Notes under the pieces: model-generated
Database searches by the model: none
What the model was told of the DNA's origin: nothing
Seen by the model: only the letters and a program-made list of their open reading frames with translations
Translations under genes and position numbers: made by a program
In this document: piece after piece, positions 45,043 through 54,255 of the stretch
How the letters are laid out: each line of letters starts with the position of its first letter
Numbering within the stretch: the stretch's first letter is position 1
Assembly: GCA_050485785.1 (NCBI GenBank)
Contig: JBJHCA010000004.1
Coordinates: forward strand, 5,983-69,982
Length of the DNA: 64,000 nt
Source: JBJHCA01 sp050485785
GTDB taxonomy: Bacteria; Bacteroidota; Bacteroidia; Chitinophagales; Saprospiraceae
Direction: 5' to 3'

Positions 45043-45825
45043 ATGAATCATCAAGTAATTGGTATTGAGCAACGTGACCAGTTTCGAATCATTACCATTA
45101 ATCGCGAAAAAGCACTTAACGCCCTGAACAAAGATGTGTTTGACGGGCTTCACGAATTTTTCTCGGCTATTAAGGCCCCTGCGCCGGATCTTTTGGGTGT
45201 GGTAATTACCGGGGCTGGCAATAAGGCATTTGTAGCCGGTGCAGACATCAAGGAGTTTTCCGACCTTCCATCGGCTAAAGATCTGGAGATGTTGTCACTG
45301 AGAGGCCAAATGATTTTTGACCTGATCGAGCAATGTCCGGTGCCGGTAATTGCAGCCGTTAACGGCTATGCTTTGGGCGGAGGTTGTGAACTGGCAATGG
45401 CTTGCCATTTGCGGATAGCCGGCGAAAATGCCCGCTTCGGACAGCCGGAAGTCAATCTGGGGCTTACTCCGGGATATGGCGGCACTCAGCGCTTAATACG
45501 GCTTGTAGGCCGGGCTCGCGCCCTCGAGTTGCTGCTTACAGCCGACATGATCGGTGCTGAGAAAGCGGTAGCGTATGGGCTGGCCAATGAAAAAGTGGAT
45601 GACGGGCTTGAAATTCAGCGCTCACTTGAAATTCTACGTAAAATTGCCGGTAAGGCTCCATTGGCCGTTCGTGATGTGATCTCCGCAGTAAACGCATTTG
45701 ATTCGGACATAGACGGATTTGCCTACGAAGCCCGGCTGTTTGGGCAACTCATGAATACCAATGACTTCAGAGAGGGTGTCTCGGCATTCAAGGAGAAAAG
45801 GAAAGCGACATTTACCTGCAGTTAA
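45043..45825 (+). CDS. Enoyl-CoA hydratase/isomerase family protein
   Basis: 260 residues, crotonase fold. REKALNALNKDVF, GNKAFVAGADIKEF (oxyanion-hole Ala-Gly), NGYALGGGCELAMACH (first Glu) and FGQPEVNLGLTPGYGGTQRL (second Glu) are all present. The two glutamates indicate hydratase rather than isomerase activity, as in short-chain enoyl-CoA hydratases. Cytoplasmic, in beta-oxidation or a related acyl-CoA pathway. Monocistronic. Confidence 0.92.
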   Translation: MNHQVIGIEQRDQFRIITINREKALNALNKDVFDGLHEFFSAIKAPAPDLLGVVITGAGNKAFVAGADIKEFSDLPSAKDLEMLSLRGQMIFDLIEQCPVPVIAAVNGYALGGGCELAMACHLRIAGENARFGQPEVNLGLTPGYGGTQRLIRLVGRARALELLLTADMIGAEKAVAYGLANEKVDDGLEIQRSLEILRKIAGKAPLAVRDVISAVNAFDSDIDGFAYEARLFGQLMNTNDFREGVSAFKEKRKATFTCS

Positions 45826-45859
45826 CAGATTCTGAATTCTTTATCTGTACATTTGGAGG

Positions 45860-45881
45860 TTTTTTGTGATAGCTCTTTGTT
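45860..45881 (+). repeat. Dispersed TAGCTCTTTGT element, copy D
   Basis: T6, GTG, then ATAGCTCTTTGTT; it shares with copy A the upstream TTTGGA and T-tract. It lies 34 bases after the enoyl-CoA hydratase stop. Confidence 0.75.
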
Positions 45882-46082
45882 TTTCCGGAGTTATGCGCCG
45901 GCATTTTCATGCCGTACAAATGTCCACTGTAGTTTGTAGTTTAGCAGGTTTGAACAGTTAACCAGAATCCGGACTAGCTGTACGGTTCAACCAAAAGCAA
46001 ACAACAGATGACTCCGACATTGATAAATTCGGGGTAAAAAGTTATTTTTGTTGCATTCATCCCGGATTTTAATTTTTTGTAC

Positions 46083-47957
46083 ATGCCAGTGAGGTTTATT
46101 CTTGTTCTTTTTATTCTGGGTTACCACACCGTGTTTGGTCAGGTTGCTGATAATATCAGTACCGAACCCATAAAGGTGGAGATAAACCTTAAATCTGAAC
46201 ATGACAGAGCCGTACCCGTGCAGATCACGTTGCCTTCAGATCTTCAAAAACCTTTGGGACGCCGGGATGTTTTGCGTTTTCAGTTTCCAAAAACCATCCC
46301 CGGCACTTATACCATACTCGACTACGGCCGGTTTATTTCCCATTTTACGGTAACGGATCCACAAGGCCAGCTACTCGATGTGGAACAAACCGGAATCAAT
46401 ACTTGGGAAATAAGTGCCCGTGGGCGTGTTCGCACACCGCATACCATCAGGTACAATGCTCATTCAACATTCACCACTCCTGTCGACTCCAATTTGGTGA
46501 TAGAGCCTGCAGGCACACTGTTCGAGCGCAACCATGCCTATGTGATCAACCATTCAGGGCTTATCGGTTTTTTTGACAACGGTGAAAACAGGCCATATGA
46601 ACTCGTTTACGTCCGACCTGAAGAGATGTACGGAGCAACCACGCTGCCTGCGCTCTCCAGAGGCAGCAGAAGAGATACATACTATGCACCGAGTTACCAT
46701 TTTCTGGTTGATAACCCGCTGATGTACTGCATCCCGGACACTGTCAATATGAATGTGGGCAATGTAAGGGTAACCGTGGCCACCTGCTCACGTGGCAGCC
46801 TCATACGCAGCCGGTTTATTGCCAATGAAATCAGTGATATATTGTTTGCCATTGAGGATTACTTTGGCGGAGTGCTACCGGTTGACCGTTATGCTTTTTT
46901 GATCTACATCAATGACGGTATGTACCAAACCCGGAGTTACGGAGCTCTTGAGCACTCATATTCGTCACTGTACACGCTTATGGATTTCCCTGCGGAAACC
47001 ATCAGTGATATTATGAAAAGATTTGTAGCCCATGAGTTTTTCCACATCATAACACCCTTGAATATCAAGAGCGAGGCAGTGAAGTATTTTGATTACATGA
47101 ATCCACAAATGGACAGCCATTTGTGGATGTATGAAGGAGTCACAGAATACAAGAGCGGACTGGTTCTTTACACGGGAGGCATGTATGATCTCGATGAGTT
47201 TTTTTCATGGATAGGCAGTAAAATGCGTGATGCTGACCGCTTCAGAAGTGATGTGCCGCTCACTAAATTAAGCAGGTACTGTCTTGACAAATATTCTGAC
47301 CAATTCTACAGTTTTTACAACCGGGGAGCATTGGTGGGGCTCAGTCTTGACCTGAAACTTATCAGTCTTTCCGGCGGCACCATGAACCTCATGGACTTGA
47401 TGGACAGGCTGTCAATAAAATATGGCAGAGACAAAGCTTTTAAAGACGATGAACTGTTTGATGCTATTGGCGAAGCCGGTTTTCATGAGTTGAAAGCGTT
47501 TCTCGAACTTCATGTAGCCGATACTGTCCCTCTTCCAATCAGCGAACTGCTGAGTTCGGTTGGAGTGGTTTACGATCCAACCGTGATGCTTGAAGAGGTC
47601 AGTGTTGGGTTTACACCTCGTGACATCAACTACGACGGCGAGTTTTTCTATCTCGCTAGAGGTGACGGCCTCAATTCTTTTGGTGAAGCAATGGGTTTTG
47701 AAGTAGGTGACATTATAAAAAAATGGAACCACAAGGAAGTAACCCTGATGACCATCAATGAAATTTTTGGCGCATTTATATTTTCGGCCAAACCCGGAGA
47801 TGCACTTCATGTGGTTGTTGAAAGAGATGGGACTGAAATTGAACTTCAGGGGATTGTTCTTCCAGTTAAAGTTGAACGCAACCATGGAATTCGACTGGAT
47901 GAACATGCTACTGACGAGCAAAAAGCACTTCGTTCTGCCTGGTTGAGAAAACGTTGA
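46083..47957 (+). CDS. M61 (glycyl aminopeptidase) family exported peptidase with PDZ domain
   Basis: 624 residues from ATG 46083 (a TTG two codons upstream is less likely). Signal peptide about 1-20 (TVFGQ). After an N-terminal beta-rich domain comes the gluzincin site AHEFFHIITPLN (HExxH) with the third ligand glutamate in YEGVTEY, as in M61 peptidases. The last 100 residues include a PDZ-like domain (EAMGFEVGDIIKKWNHKEV; KPGDALHVVVERDG). Probably periplasmic or surface aminopeptidase. It follows a 257-base gap holding element copy D. Confidence 0.9.
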   Translation: MPVRFILVLFILGYHTVFGQVADNISTEPIKVEINLKSEHDRAVPVQITLPSDLQKPLGRRDVLRFQFPKTIPGTYTILDYGRFISHFTVTDPQGQLLDVEQTGINTWEISARGRVRTPHTIRYNAHSTFTTPVDSNLVIEPAGTLFERNHAYVINHSGLIGFFDNGENRPYELVYVRPEEMYGATTLPALSRGSRRDTYYAPSYHFLVDNPLMYCIPDTVNMNVGNVRVTVATCSRGSLIRSRFIANEISDILFAIEDYFGGVLPVDRYAFLIYINDGMYQTRSYGALEHSYSSLYTLMDFPAETISDIMKRFVAHEFFHIITPLNIKSEAVKYFDYMNPQMDSHLWMYEGVTEYKSGLVLYTGGMYDLDEFFSWIGSKMRDADRFRSDVPLTKLSRYCLDKYSDQFYSFYNRGALVGLSLDLKLISLSGGTMNLMDLMDRLSIKYGRDKAFKDDELFDAIGEAGFHELKAFLELHVADTVPLPISELLSSVGVVYDPTVMLEEVSVGFTPRDINYDGEFFYLARGDGLNSFGEAMGFEVGDIIKKWNHKEVTLMTINEIFGAFIFSAKPGDALHVVVERDGTEIELQGIVLPVKVERNHGIRLDEHATDEQKALRSAWLRKR

Positions 47958-48104
47958 TTTGCGTTTTCCGGATTCTACATTGCAAAGCAGCCAATATACT
48001 CCGCAGATATGGTGGATTGGCCGGGTATGTCATGTCTTTGGTTAATGGGCGGGTTTTGCAATGACTATTTTTCTCCGGCTACAACGCATGAGGTAAACTT
48101 TTTC

Positions 48105-48130
48105 CAACAAAAAGCTATCCCAAACAAAGA
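48105..48130 (-). repeat. Dispersed element, inverted copy J
   Basis: Read on the plus strand, this 26-base stretch starts CAACAAAAAGCTATCC and matches the reverse complement of copy A at 22 of 26 positions. It lies in the 226-base gap before the HMA-MauE gene. Confidence 0.6.
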
Positions 48131-48183
48131 TCACAACTGTATTAATCAGTAAACCGTTATCAGGCTAGTTAATACGAAGCGCT

Positions 48184-48940
48184 ATGCACAAAACATATAA
48201 CATCAGCGGAATGACCTGTAATGCGTGTGTAATGCGGGTAAAAAAAGCGCTGGAAGGCACACCGGGTGTAGCCTCTGCTGAAGTTTCACTTCAGCAAAAT
48301 GAAACAGTTGTAACTTTTGACAACGAGGTTGATATTGAAACACTGCAAAAGAATCTGGGTCAGCATTATACNNNNNNNNNNGCATTATACCATCCATCAT
48401 CAGACAGATTCCGGTGTAACTGCTTCTGAACTGCAATCAGAAACCGATACATCAGGTATGTCAATGCTGGAAACCTACAAGCCGCTGATCATTATTTTCT
48501 TGTTCATTGCCGGCGTGAGTACCATTACCTCTGTTTCAGATGGAGTGCTCGATGGCATGGGGTGGATGAATAATTTCATGGCGGGATTTTTCATCGTTTT
48601 TGCCTTTTTCAAAATGCTGGACCTTCGCGGATTTGCTGACAGCTATGCAATGTATGACCTGCTGGCTAAAAGGGTAAAAGCTTACGGGTACGTGTATCCA
48701 TTTATTGAGCTGGGGCTGGGCATTGCCTATCTGACTTCATTTTTCCCTGCATTCACTTATATAGCCACTATTGTGATAATGGGATTCAGCAGTATTGGGG
48801 TAATTCAAAGTGTTCTGAACAAGAGCAAAATTCGTTGTGCCTGCCTGGGTTCGGTATTCAATTTACCCATGAGCACCGTTACTATAATTGAAGATTTGCT
48901 GATGGTGGCCATGGCTGCCGTAATGCTGGCTATGCTTTAA
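48184..48940 (+). CDS. HMA metal-binding domain fused to MauE/DoxX-like membrane domain (gap inside)
   Basis: Merging the duplicated GCATTATAC flanks of the N-gap yields one 245-residue protein; the span minus 19 bases is an exact number of codons. Residues 1-65 are a heavy-metal-associated domain with GMTCNAC (Cys12, Cys15). A polar linker of about 25 residues leads into four transmembrane helices (LIIIFLFIAGVSTITSV; MAGFFIVFAFFKMLDLRGF; FIELGLGIAYLTSFFPAF; a final helix) with a CACLG cysteine pair, as in MauE/DoxX-like redox membrane proteins. It could hand a metal or electrons to the membrane part; the function is unknown. Confidence 0.78.
48372..48381. other. 10-N assembly gap with a duplicated 9-mer flank
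   Basis: GCATTATAC stands directly left (48363-48371) and right (48382-48390) of the Ns. Collapsing it restores one frame (GQHYTIHHQTDSG). The gap is an unmerged contig overlap. Confidence 0.9.
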
Positions 48941-48967
48941 GCTTGGCTGAGGCAACTTTCTTAAGCA

Positions 48968-50026
48968 TTAACTGCTACCATATTGCCGGTTGTAATATTC
49001 CCGGTAAGCACCACTGGTTACTCTGGTTACCCATTCTTCATGATTGAGATACCAGTCGCACGTAAGAGAAAGACCTTCCTCAAAAGTTATCGAGGGTTTC
49101 CAACCCAGCTCTCTCTCGATTTTTCCTGCATCAATGGCATATCTCCGATCGTGGCCGGGTCTGTCTTTTACAAAAGTGATCAGGCTTTCTGATGATCCGG
49201 AAGGGCGGCCTAATTTATTGTCCATCAGCTGACATAACAGCCTGATCAGGTCAATGTTTTTCCATTCATTGTGCCCGCCCACGTTATACGTTTCACCGTG
49301 TTTCCCTTTATGAAAAATGGTATCAATAGCCCGGGCATGATCAATTACCCAGAGCCAGTCACGGGTGTATAAACCATCACCGTAAACAGGCAGCGGTTTT
49401 TGATTCACAATATTGTGAATAAACAATGGCAGGAGCTTTTCCGGAAATTGAAATGGTCCGTAGTTGTTGGAACAATTAGATAGCAAAACAGGCAACCTGT
49501 AGGTGTGAAAGTAGGCCCTCACTAAATGATCGGATGAGGCCTTGGAGGCAGAATACGGAGACCGTGGATCGTAAGGTGTGGATTCGGTAAAAAGCCCGGT
49601 CTCACCCAGGGTGCCGTAAACTTCATCCGTGGAAATGTGATAAAACACAACGTCCCGGCGGTGTTGCCAGTGCTTCTTGGCTGCTTCCAGCAAGTTGACC
49701 GTACCTACAATATTGGTATATATAAACTGTAGCGGTTCCAGGATTGACCGGTCAACATGGGATTCAGCCGCCAGATGAATGATACCATCAAACCTGTACC
49801 GAACAAACAATTCTTCAACTTTATCAGGCTGATTGATGTCAACTTTTTCAAACCGGTAATTGGGCGCATTTTCTATATCCCTCAGATTTTCCAGATTGCC
49901 GGCATAAGTTAGAGCATCCAGGTTGACAATCGTATATTCGGGGTACTTGTTTACCAGTAATCGCACAAGGTGTGACCCGATAAAGCCGGCCCCCCCGGTT
50001 ACCAGGATGGTTTTGGATTTACTCAT
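48968..50026 (-). CDS. rfbB: dTDP-glucose 4,6-dehydratase
   Basis: 352 residues, extended SDR. TGGAGFIGSH at 10-19 binds NAD, HISTDEVYG contains the catalytic Thr/Asp/Glu triad of dehydratases, and YSASKASSDHLVRAY supplies Tyr and Lys. It makes dTDP-4-keto-6-deoxyglucose for deoxysugar or amino-sugar synthesis. The rfbA partner is not here. Its start overlaps the uxs stop by 8 bases, so it is the last gene of the coupled cassette. Confidence 0.93.
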   Translation of the reverse strand: MSKSKTILVTGGAGFIGSHLVRLLVNKYPEYTIVNLDALTYAGNLENLRDIENAPNYRFEKVDINQPDKVEELFVRYRFDGIIHLAAESHVDRSILEPLQFIYTNIVGTVNLLEAAKKHWQHRRDVVFYHISTDEVYGTLGETGLFTESTPYDPRSPYSASKASSDHLVRAYFHTYRLPVLLSNCSNNYGPFQFPEKLLPLFIHNIVNQKPLPVYGDGLYTRDWLWVIDHARAIDTIFHKGKHGETYNVGGHNEWKNIDLIRLLCQLMDNKLGRPSGSSESLITFVKDRPGHDRRYAIDAGKIERELGWKPSITFEEGLSLTCDWYLNHEEWVTRVTSGAYREYYNRQYGSS

Positions 50027-50963
50027 GCTCCAGCTTTTGTTTAAAGTACTGATAAGTTACGCTAAGACCTTCCTTACGTTCCACTTTTGGCTCCCACCCC
50101 AGCAACTCACGGGCCAGTGTAATATCCGGGCGTCGCTGCTTTGGGTCGTCTTCAGGTAATGGCTGAAAATCAATAAACGCGTCAGGATTGCCCACAATCT
50201 CAAGAATTTCACCGGCAAACTCCAGGATAGTCACTTCCTGAGGATTGCCAATATTGACAGGAAACAAGTAGCTGCTCAAAAGCAGACGGTGAATACCTTC
50301 AATAAGGTCATCTACGTAGCAAAATGAACGCGTTTGAGACCCATCACCAAAAACACTCAGTCCTTCTCCCTTAATGGCCTGCTTAAAAAATGCAGGCAAA
50401 GCCCTGCCGTCATCTAAACGCATGCGGGGCCCATAAGTATTAAAAATTCTCACGATACGGGTGTCCAGTTGGTGAAACCTGTGGTATGCCATAGTAATGG
50501 CTTCCTGAAATCGCTTGGCCTCATCATAAACCCCCCTGGGACCAATGGGATTGACATTGCCCCAGTAATCCTCCCGTTGTGGGTGAACCATGGGGTCTCC
50601 ATAAACTTCAGAGGTGGATGCTATCAGAATCCTGGAACCTTTTGACTTGGCTAAACCCAGCAAGTGAAGTGTTCCAAGCGAGCCTACCTTCATGGTCTGA
50701 ATAGGCATTTTGAGGTAATCCATCGGACTGGCCGGAGACGCAAAGTGAAGTATGAAATCGAGATTACCCGACACATGTACAAACTTTGACACATCGTGAT
50801 GATAAAAACTGAATCGGTCCAAATGCATGAGGTGTTCGATATTGCTCATGCTTCCTGTTAGCAGGTTGTCCATGCCAATTACCTCAAACCCCTCGGCAAT
50901 GTAGCGGTCACACAAATGTGATCCCAAAAATCCCGCAGCTCCCGTTATGAGTATGCGTTTCAT
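50019..50963 (-). CDS. uxs: UDP-glucuronate decarboxylase (UDP-xylose synthase)
   Basis: 314 residues. GAAGFLGSH at 8-16, HFASPASPMDYLKMPIQTMKVGSLGTLHLLGLAK, STSEVYGDPMVHPQREDYWGNVNPIGPRGVYDEAKR and YVDDLIEGI closely follow bacterial Uxs. It converts UDP-glucuronate to UDP-xylose. It has ATGA overlap with ugd upstream, whose product supplies its substrate, and overlaps rfbB downstream. Confidence 0.93.
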   Translation of the reverse strand: MKRILITGAAGFLGSHLCDRYIAEGFEVIGMDNLLTGSMSNIEHLMHLDRFSFYHHDVSKFVHVSGNLDFILHFASPASPMDYLKMPIQTMKVGSLGTLHLLGLAKSKGSRILIASTSEVYGDPMVHPQREDYWGNVNPIGPRGVYDEAKRFQEAITMAYHRFHQLDTRIVRIFNTYGPRMRLDDGRALPAFFKQAIKGEGLSVFGDGSQTRSFCYVDDLIEGIHRLLLSSYLFPVNIGNPQEVTILEFAGEILEIVGNPDAFIDFQPLPEDDPKQRRPDITLARELLGWEPKVERKEGLSVTYQYFKQKLEHE

Positions 50964-52279
50964 GACATGGGTATTGTAGAGCGGCCAATGCTCACATAGT
51001 GAATGCCTTTGCCTTCCATTTCCTCCAGATCAAACAGGTTTCGTCCATCAAAAATTACCGGATTTTTAAGCAACGATTTGATCTCATCAAAATCCGGTGT
51101 GCGGAAAACATTCCATTCTGTTGCAATCAACAGGGCATCAGCACCCTTCAGCGCATCGTATTTGCTGTTAACCAATTCAATCCGGTCGCCCAGCTTTTCT
51201 GGAACATTAACCATGGCCTCCGGATCAAAAGCCTTTACCTTGGCACCGGCGTTTAACAACTCCTCAATCATATACAGCGCGGGTGCTTCCCGTAAATCAT
51301 CAGTGTTGGGTTTAAATGCCAGACCCCACATAGCAAATGTTTTCCCACGCAGATCACCGTCAAAATAGCTTTTTACCTTATCTACCAATCTCAGTTTTTG
51401 AGTTTGATTAGTTTGCATTACTGATTCAAGAATATTAAACCGGTATTGGTGCTGTTCAGCCATTTTGTGCAAGGCCTGCACGTCTTTGGGAAAGCACGAA
51501 CCACCATAACCCACCCCAGGAAACAAGAAGCGTTTGCCAATGCGATTGTCAGATCCTATTCCCAGTCTCACTTTATCCACATTTGCACCCAGTTTCTCAC
51601 ACAGATTGGCAATCTCGTTCATGAATGTTATACGCGTAGCCAGATATGCATTGGCCGCATACTTTGTCATCTCAGCAGAACGCTTGTCCATGAAAATGAT
51701 TGGGTTGCCCTGCCGCACAAAAGGTGCATACAACCGTGACATGATTTGCTTTGCCTGCTCTGAGTCCGTTCCTATTACCACCCTGTCGGGCTTCATGAAA
51801 TCATCTACTGCTACACCTTCACGCAAAAATTCAGGGTTGGAAACTACATCAAACAAAGTGTTGCTGATTTTGCTGGCAATCACTTCGGCAACTTTCTCTG
51901 AAGTGCCTACAGGAACGGTGCTCTTATCTACAAATACCGTGTATTTCTCAACATATTCCGCTGCATCACCTGCAGCTTTCAGTACATAGGAAAGATCTGC
52001 AGATCCATCTTCACCAGGGGGCGTTGGTAAGGCCAGAAACACAATATCGGCTTGTCGAATGGCATCTTCCAGTGCAGTAGTAAAAATAAGTCGTCCTTCT
52101 TTTGTGTTCCGGTCAAAAAGCAACTCAAGTCCGGGTTCAAAAATAGGCACTTCTCCGGCTTGCATCCGTCTTACCTTATCTTCATCTATGTCTACACAAA
52201 CTACGTGATTACCTGTTTCTGCAAAACAAGTTCCTGTTACAAGGCCAACATAGCCGGTTCCTATAACTGCAATATTCAT
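50960..52279 (-). CDS. ugd: UDP-glucose 6-dehydrogenase
   Basis: 439 residues. GTGYVGLVTGTCFAETGNHV is the NAD site, AYLATRITFMNEIANLCEKLGA is typical of the central helix, and FPGVGYGGSCFPKD holds the catalytic Cys. It oxidises UDP-glucose twice to UDP-glucuronate. ATGA overlaps with both neighbours show tight coupling to the DegT gene and uxs. Confidence 0.96.
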   Translation of the reverse strand: MNIAVIGTGYVGLVTGTCFAETGNHVVCVDIDEDKVRRMQAGEVPIFEPGLELLFDRNTKEGRLIFTTALEDAIRQADIVFLALPTPPGEDGSADLSYVLKAAGDAAEYVEKYTVFVDKSTVPVGTSEKVAEVIASKISNTLFDVVSNPEFLREGVAVDDFMKPDRVVIGTDSEQAKQIMSRLYAPFVRQGNPIIFMDKRSAEMTKYAANAYLATRITFMNEIANLCEKLGANVDKVRLGIGSDNRIGKRFLFPGVGYGGSCFPKDVQALHKMAEQHQYRFNILESVMQTNQTQKLRLVDKVKSYFDGDLRGKTFAMWGLAFKPNTDDLREAPALYMIEELLNAGAKVKAFDPEAMVNVPEKLGDRIELVNSKYDALKGADALLIATEWNVFRTPDFDEIKSLLKNPVIFDGRNLFDLEEMEGKGIHYVSIGRSTIPMS

Positions 52280-53421
52280 TGATTCAATTCATTTAACTTT
52301 TGAAGAAGGGCATCAGCCACGTATTCCTGAACTTCACGAGTCAATTCTGTGTGCATGGGCAGTGACAATACTTCATCGGCCACTTTCTCAGCTTCGGGCA
52401 ACGGTACTCTTGCGTATTGCTTGTAGGGCGTTTGCTGATGAAGACAAAGCGGGTAATAAATGGCACAGGCAATGTTTTGTGTAGTCAGATAATCCGCAAT
52501 CTGATCCCTGAAACGCGGAATTCGAAGCGTATACTGATGGTAAACATGAGATCCTGTTTGAGTTGTTTCTGTGGGAATGCTTATTCCTTTTTTGTTTTGG
52601 AATAGCTCTTTGTAGGCATTAGCCGCTTTTTGGCGTGAGTCGTTGTAAAGATTCAGTCTCTTTAACTTTATGCTCAAAATGGCAGCCTGAATAGTGTCCA
52701 GCCTCGAGTTCATTCCAACCCTGTTGTAGTAATACCGCTGCGATGACCCGTGATTGACAATCTCCTTTAGTTTTAACGCCAAGTTACTATCCCTTGTAAA
52801 AATCGCCCCTCCGTCACCGTAGCACCCAAGGTTCTTAGCCGGAAAAAACGAAGTAGTCCCTATGTGCCCGATCGTTCCGGCCATCATCTTTGTCCCTTGC
52901 TTGTCAAAGGCATAACTTCCCAGGGCCTGGGCATTGTCTTCTATCACATACAGATCATGCTCACCGGCTATTTCCATGATTGCTGCCATATCACAGGCCT
53001 GCCCAAAAAGATGTACCGGAATGATACACCTGGTTTTACCGGTAATACACGACCTCACAGACTCAGGATCGATATTGAACGAAGACGGATCAATGTCGGC
53101 AAATACGGGTACCAGGCCCAGTGCAACAATCACCTCAGCTGTAGCTACAAAAGTGAACGGCGTGGTGATCACTTCATCCCCCGGTTTCAACTCCAGTGCC
53201 ATGAGTGCTGCCATCAATGCATCTGTGCCGTTGGCACATGGAATCACATGGGGCACGTCAAGAAATGATGACAGCTCAGTGCCAAACCGATCCACCTCGG
53301 GTCCGTTAATATATCTTGTTGAGGCAACTACTTGAAGGATGGCTTCGTTAACTTCCTCTCTGATATGCTGATATTGGGTGTACAGGTCGACCATGTCAAC
53401 CCTCAAATCTGTATTTTTCAT
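52276..53421 (-). CDS. DegT/DnrJ/EryC1 aminotransferase
   Basis: 381 residues from the ATG at 53421 (MKNTDLRVDMVDLYTQY); a longer frame upstream crosses the divergent promoter region. PLP fold-type I sugar aminotransferase motifs: ANGTDALMAAL, GDEVITTPFTFVATAEVI, VIEDNAQALG, the PLP lysine in TTSFFPAKNLGCYGDGG, and NSRLDTIQAAIL. It aminates a keto sugar, possibly the rfbB product, for surface polysaccharide. First gene of the four-gene cassette. Confidence 0.9.
   Translation of the reverse strand: MKNTDLRVDMVDLYTQYQHIREEVNEAILQVVASTRYINGPEVDRFGTELSSFLDVPHVIPCANGTDALMAALMALELKPGDEVITTPFTFVATAEVIVALGLVPVFADIDPSSFNIDPESVRSCITGKTRCIIPVHLFGQACDMAAIMEIAGEHDLYVIEDNAQALGSYAFDKQGTKMMAGTIGHIGTTSFFPAKNLGCYGDGGAIFTRDSNLALKLKEIVNHGSSQRYYYNRVGMNSRLDTIQAAILSIKLKRLNLYNDSRQKAANAYKELFQNKKGISIPTETTQTGSHVYHQYTLRIPRFRDQIADYLTTQNIACAIYYPLCLHQQTPYKQYARVPLPEAEKVADEVLSLPMHTELTREVQEYVADALLQKLNELNQ
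52599..52613 (+). repeat. Dispersed element core, copy G (in DegT coding sequence)
   Basis: GGAATAGCTCTTTGT. The 11-base core is exact; the left flank has TTTTTTGTTTT. It lies in the aminotransferase gene, antisense, where it encodes YKELF on the minus strand. Confidence 0.5.
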
Positions 53422-53503
53422 AAAACGGCACAAAGATAATGAAACGATTGACAGCAGGGCGATATTTCGGGAATTCCGTAGCTTTACCGCAACTATTGGA
53501 AAT

Positions 53504-54247
53504 ATGAAGTTTTTATTGTTTTTACCCTTTTTATTGTTGCTGATTTCCGTAAATACACTGGCGCAGGATGGACCTCCGGCCAATATCCAGTTGGGAATTA
53601 CTTATGGTATGCAGCTTCCCGGTGCAGATATGGCAGTAAGTTTCGGCAACAATCTCAACTTTGGAGGCAGTATCCCGCTGATGACTCAGTCAGGCTTTCT
53701 TTTTGGCCTTGAAGGTTACTACCTGTTTGGAGCTAACGTAAAAGATGATGTTTTGAGTGGTATCAGAACCCGGGAAGGAGAGATCCTGTCCATGGATCGC
53801 CTTTACGCCAATATTACTATTCGGCAACGCGGTCTTTATCTGGGTGGAATGGCAGGTAAAGTGTTTTCTCTTGGTCAGGAAAAGTTCAAAAACGGAATAA
53901 GGGTTCATGCAGGAGCCGGCTATTTTAAACACTTTATTCGCATTGACGACGCATTTAATAACACCCCTCAGATTCAGGGAGAATACTTAAAAGGCTACGA
54001 CCGGCTTACTGATGGCTGGGCATTGAATGAGTTTATCGGTTACCAGTACATGAGCGAAAACCAGCTCGTTAATTTTTTCATAGGCTTTGAATTCACCCAA
54101 GGATTTACCCAAAACAGAAGAGCTTGGGATTTTAAGGAGAACCGGGCTATCAACGAGCCCCGGATCGATCTGCTTTGGGGCATAAAGGCTGGGTGGTTCC
54201 TTCCCTTTTTCATATACGATCGTCCTGAACAGATACGATACTACTAA
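53504..54247 (+). CDS. Exported, probably outer-membrane protein of unknown function
   Basis: 247 residues from the ATG at 53504 (the open frame continues upstream but the signal peptide MKFLLFLPFLLLLISVNTLAQ fixes this start). The mature part is rich in aromatic-alternating beta-strands (IQLGITYGMQLPG, FLFGLEGYYLFGANV, LYLGGMAGKVF, LVNFFIGFEFTQGF, LLWGIKAGWFLPFF), which suggests a small beta-barrel. No family recognised. It is followed 8 bases later by waaA, with which it is probably co-transcribed; the pair diverges from the nucleotide-sugar cassette. Confidence 0.68.
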   Translation: MKFLLFLPFLLLLISVNTLAQDGPPANIQLGITYGMQLPGADMAVSFGNNLNFGGSIPLMTQSGFLFGLEGYYLFGANVKDDVLSGIRTREGEILSMDRLYANITIRQRGLYLGGMAGKVFSLGQEKFKNGIRVHAGAGYFKHFIRIDDAFNNTPQIQGEYLKGYDRLTDGWALNEFIGYQYMSENQLVNFFIGFEFTQGFTQNRRAWDFKENRAINEPRIDLLWGIKAGWFLPFFIYDRPEQIRYY

Positions 54248-54255
54248 TCAAGGCT

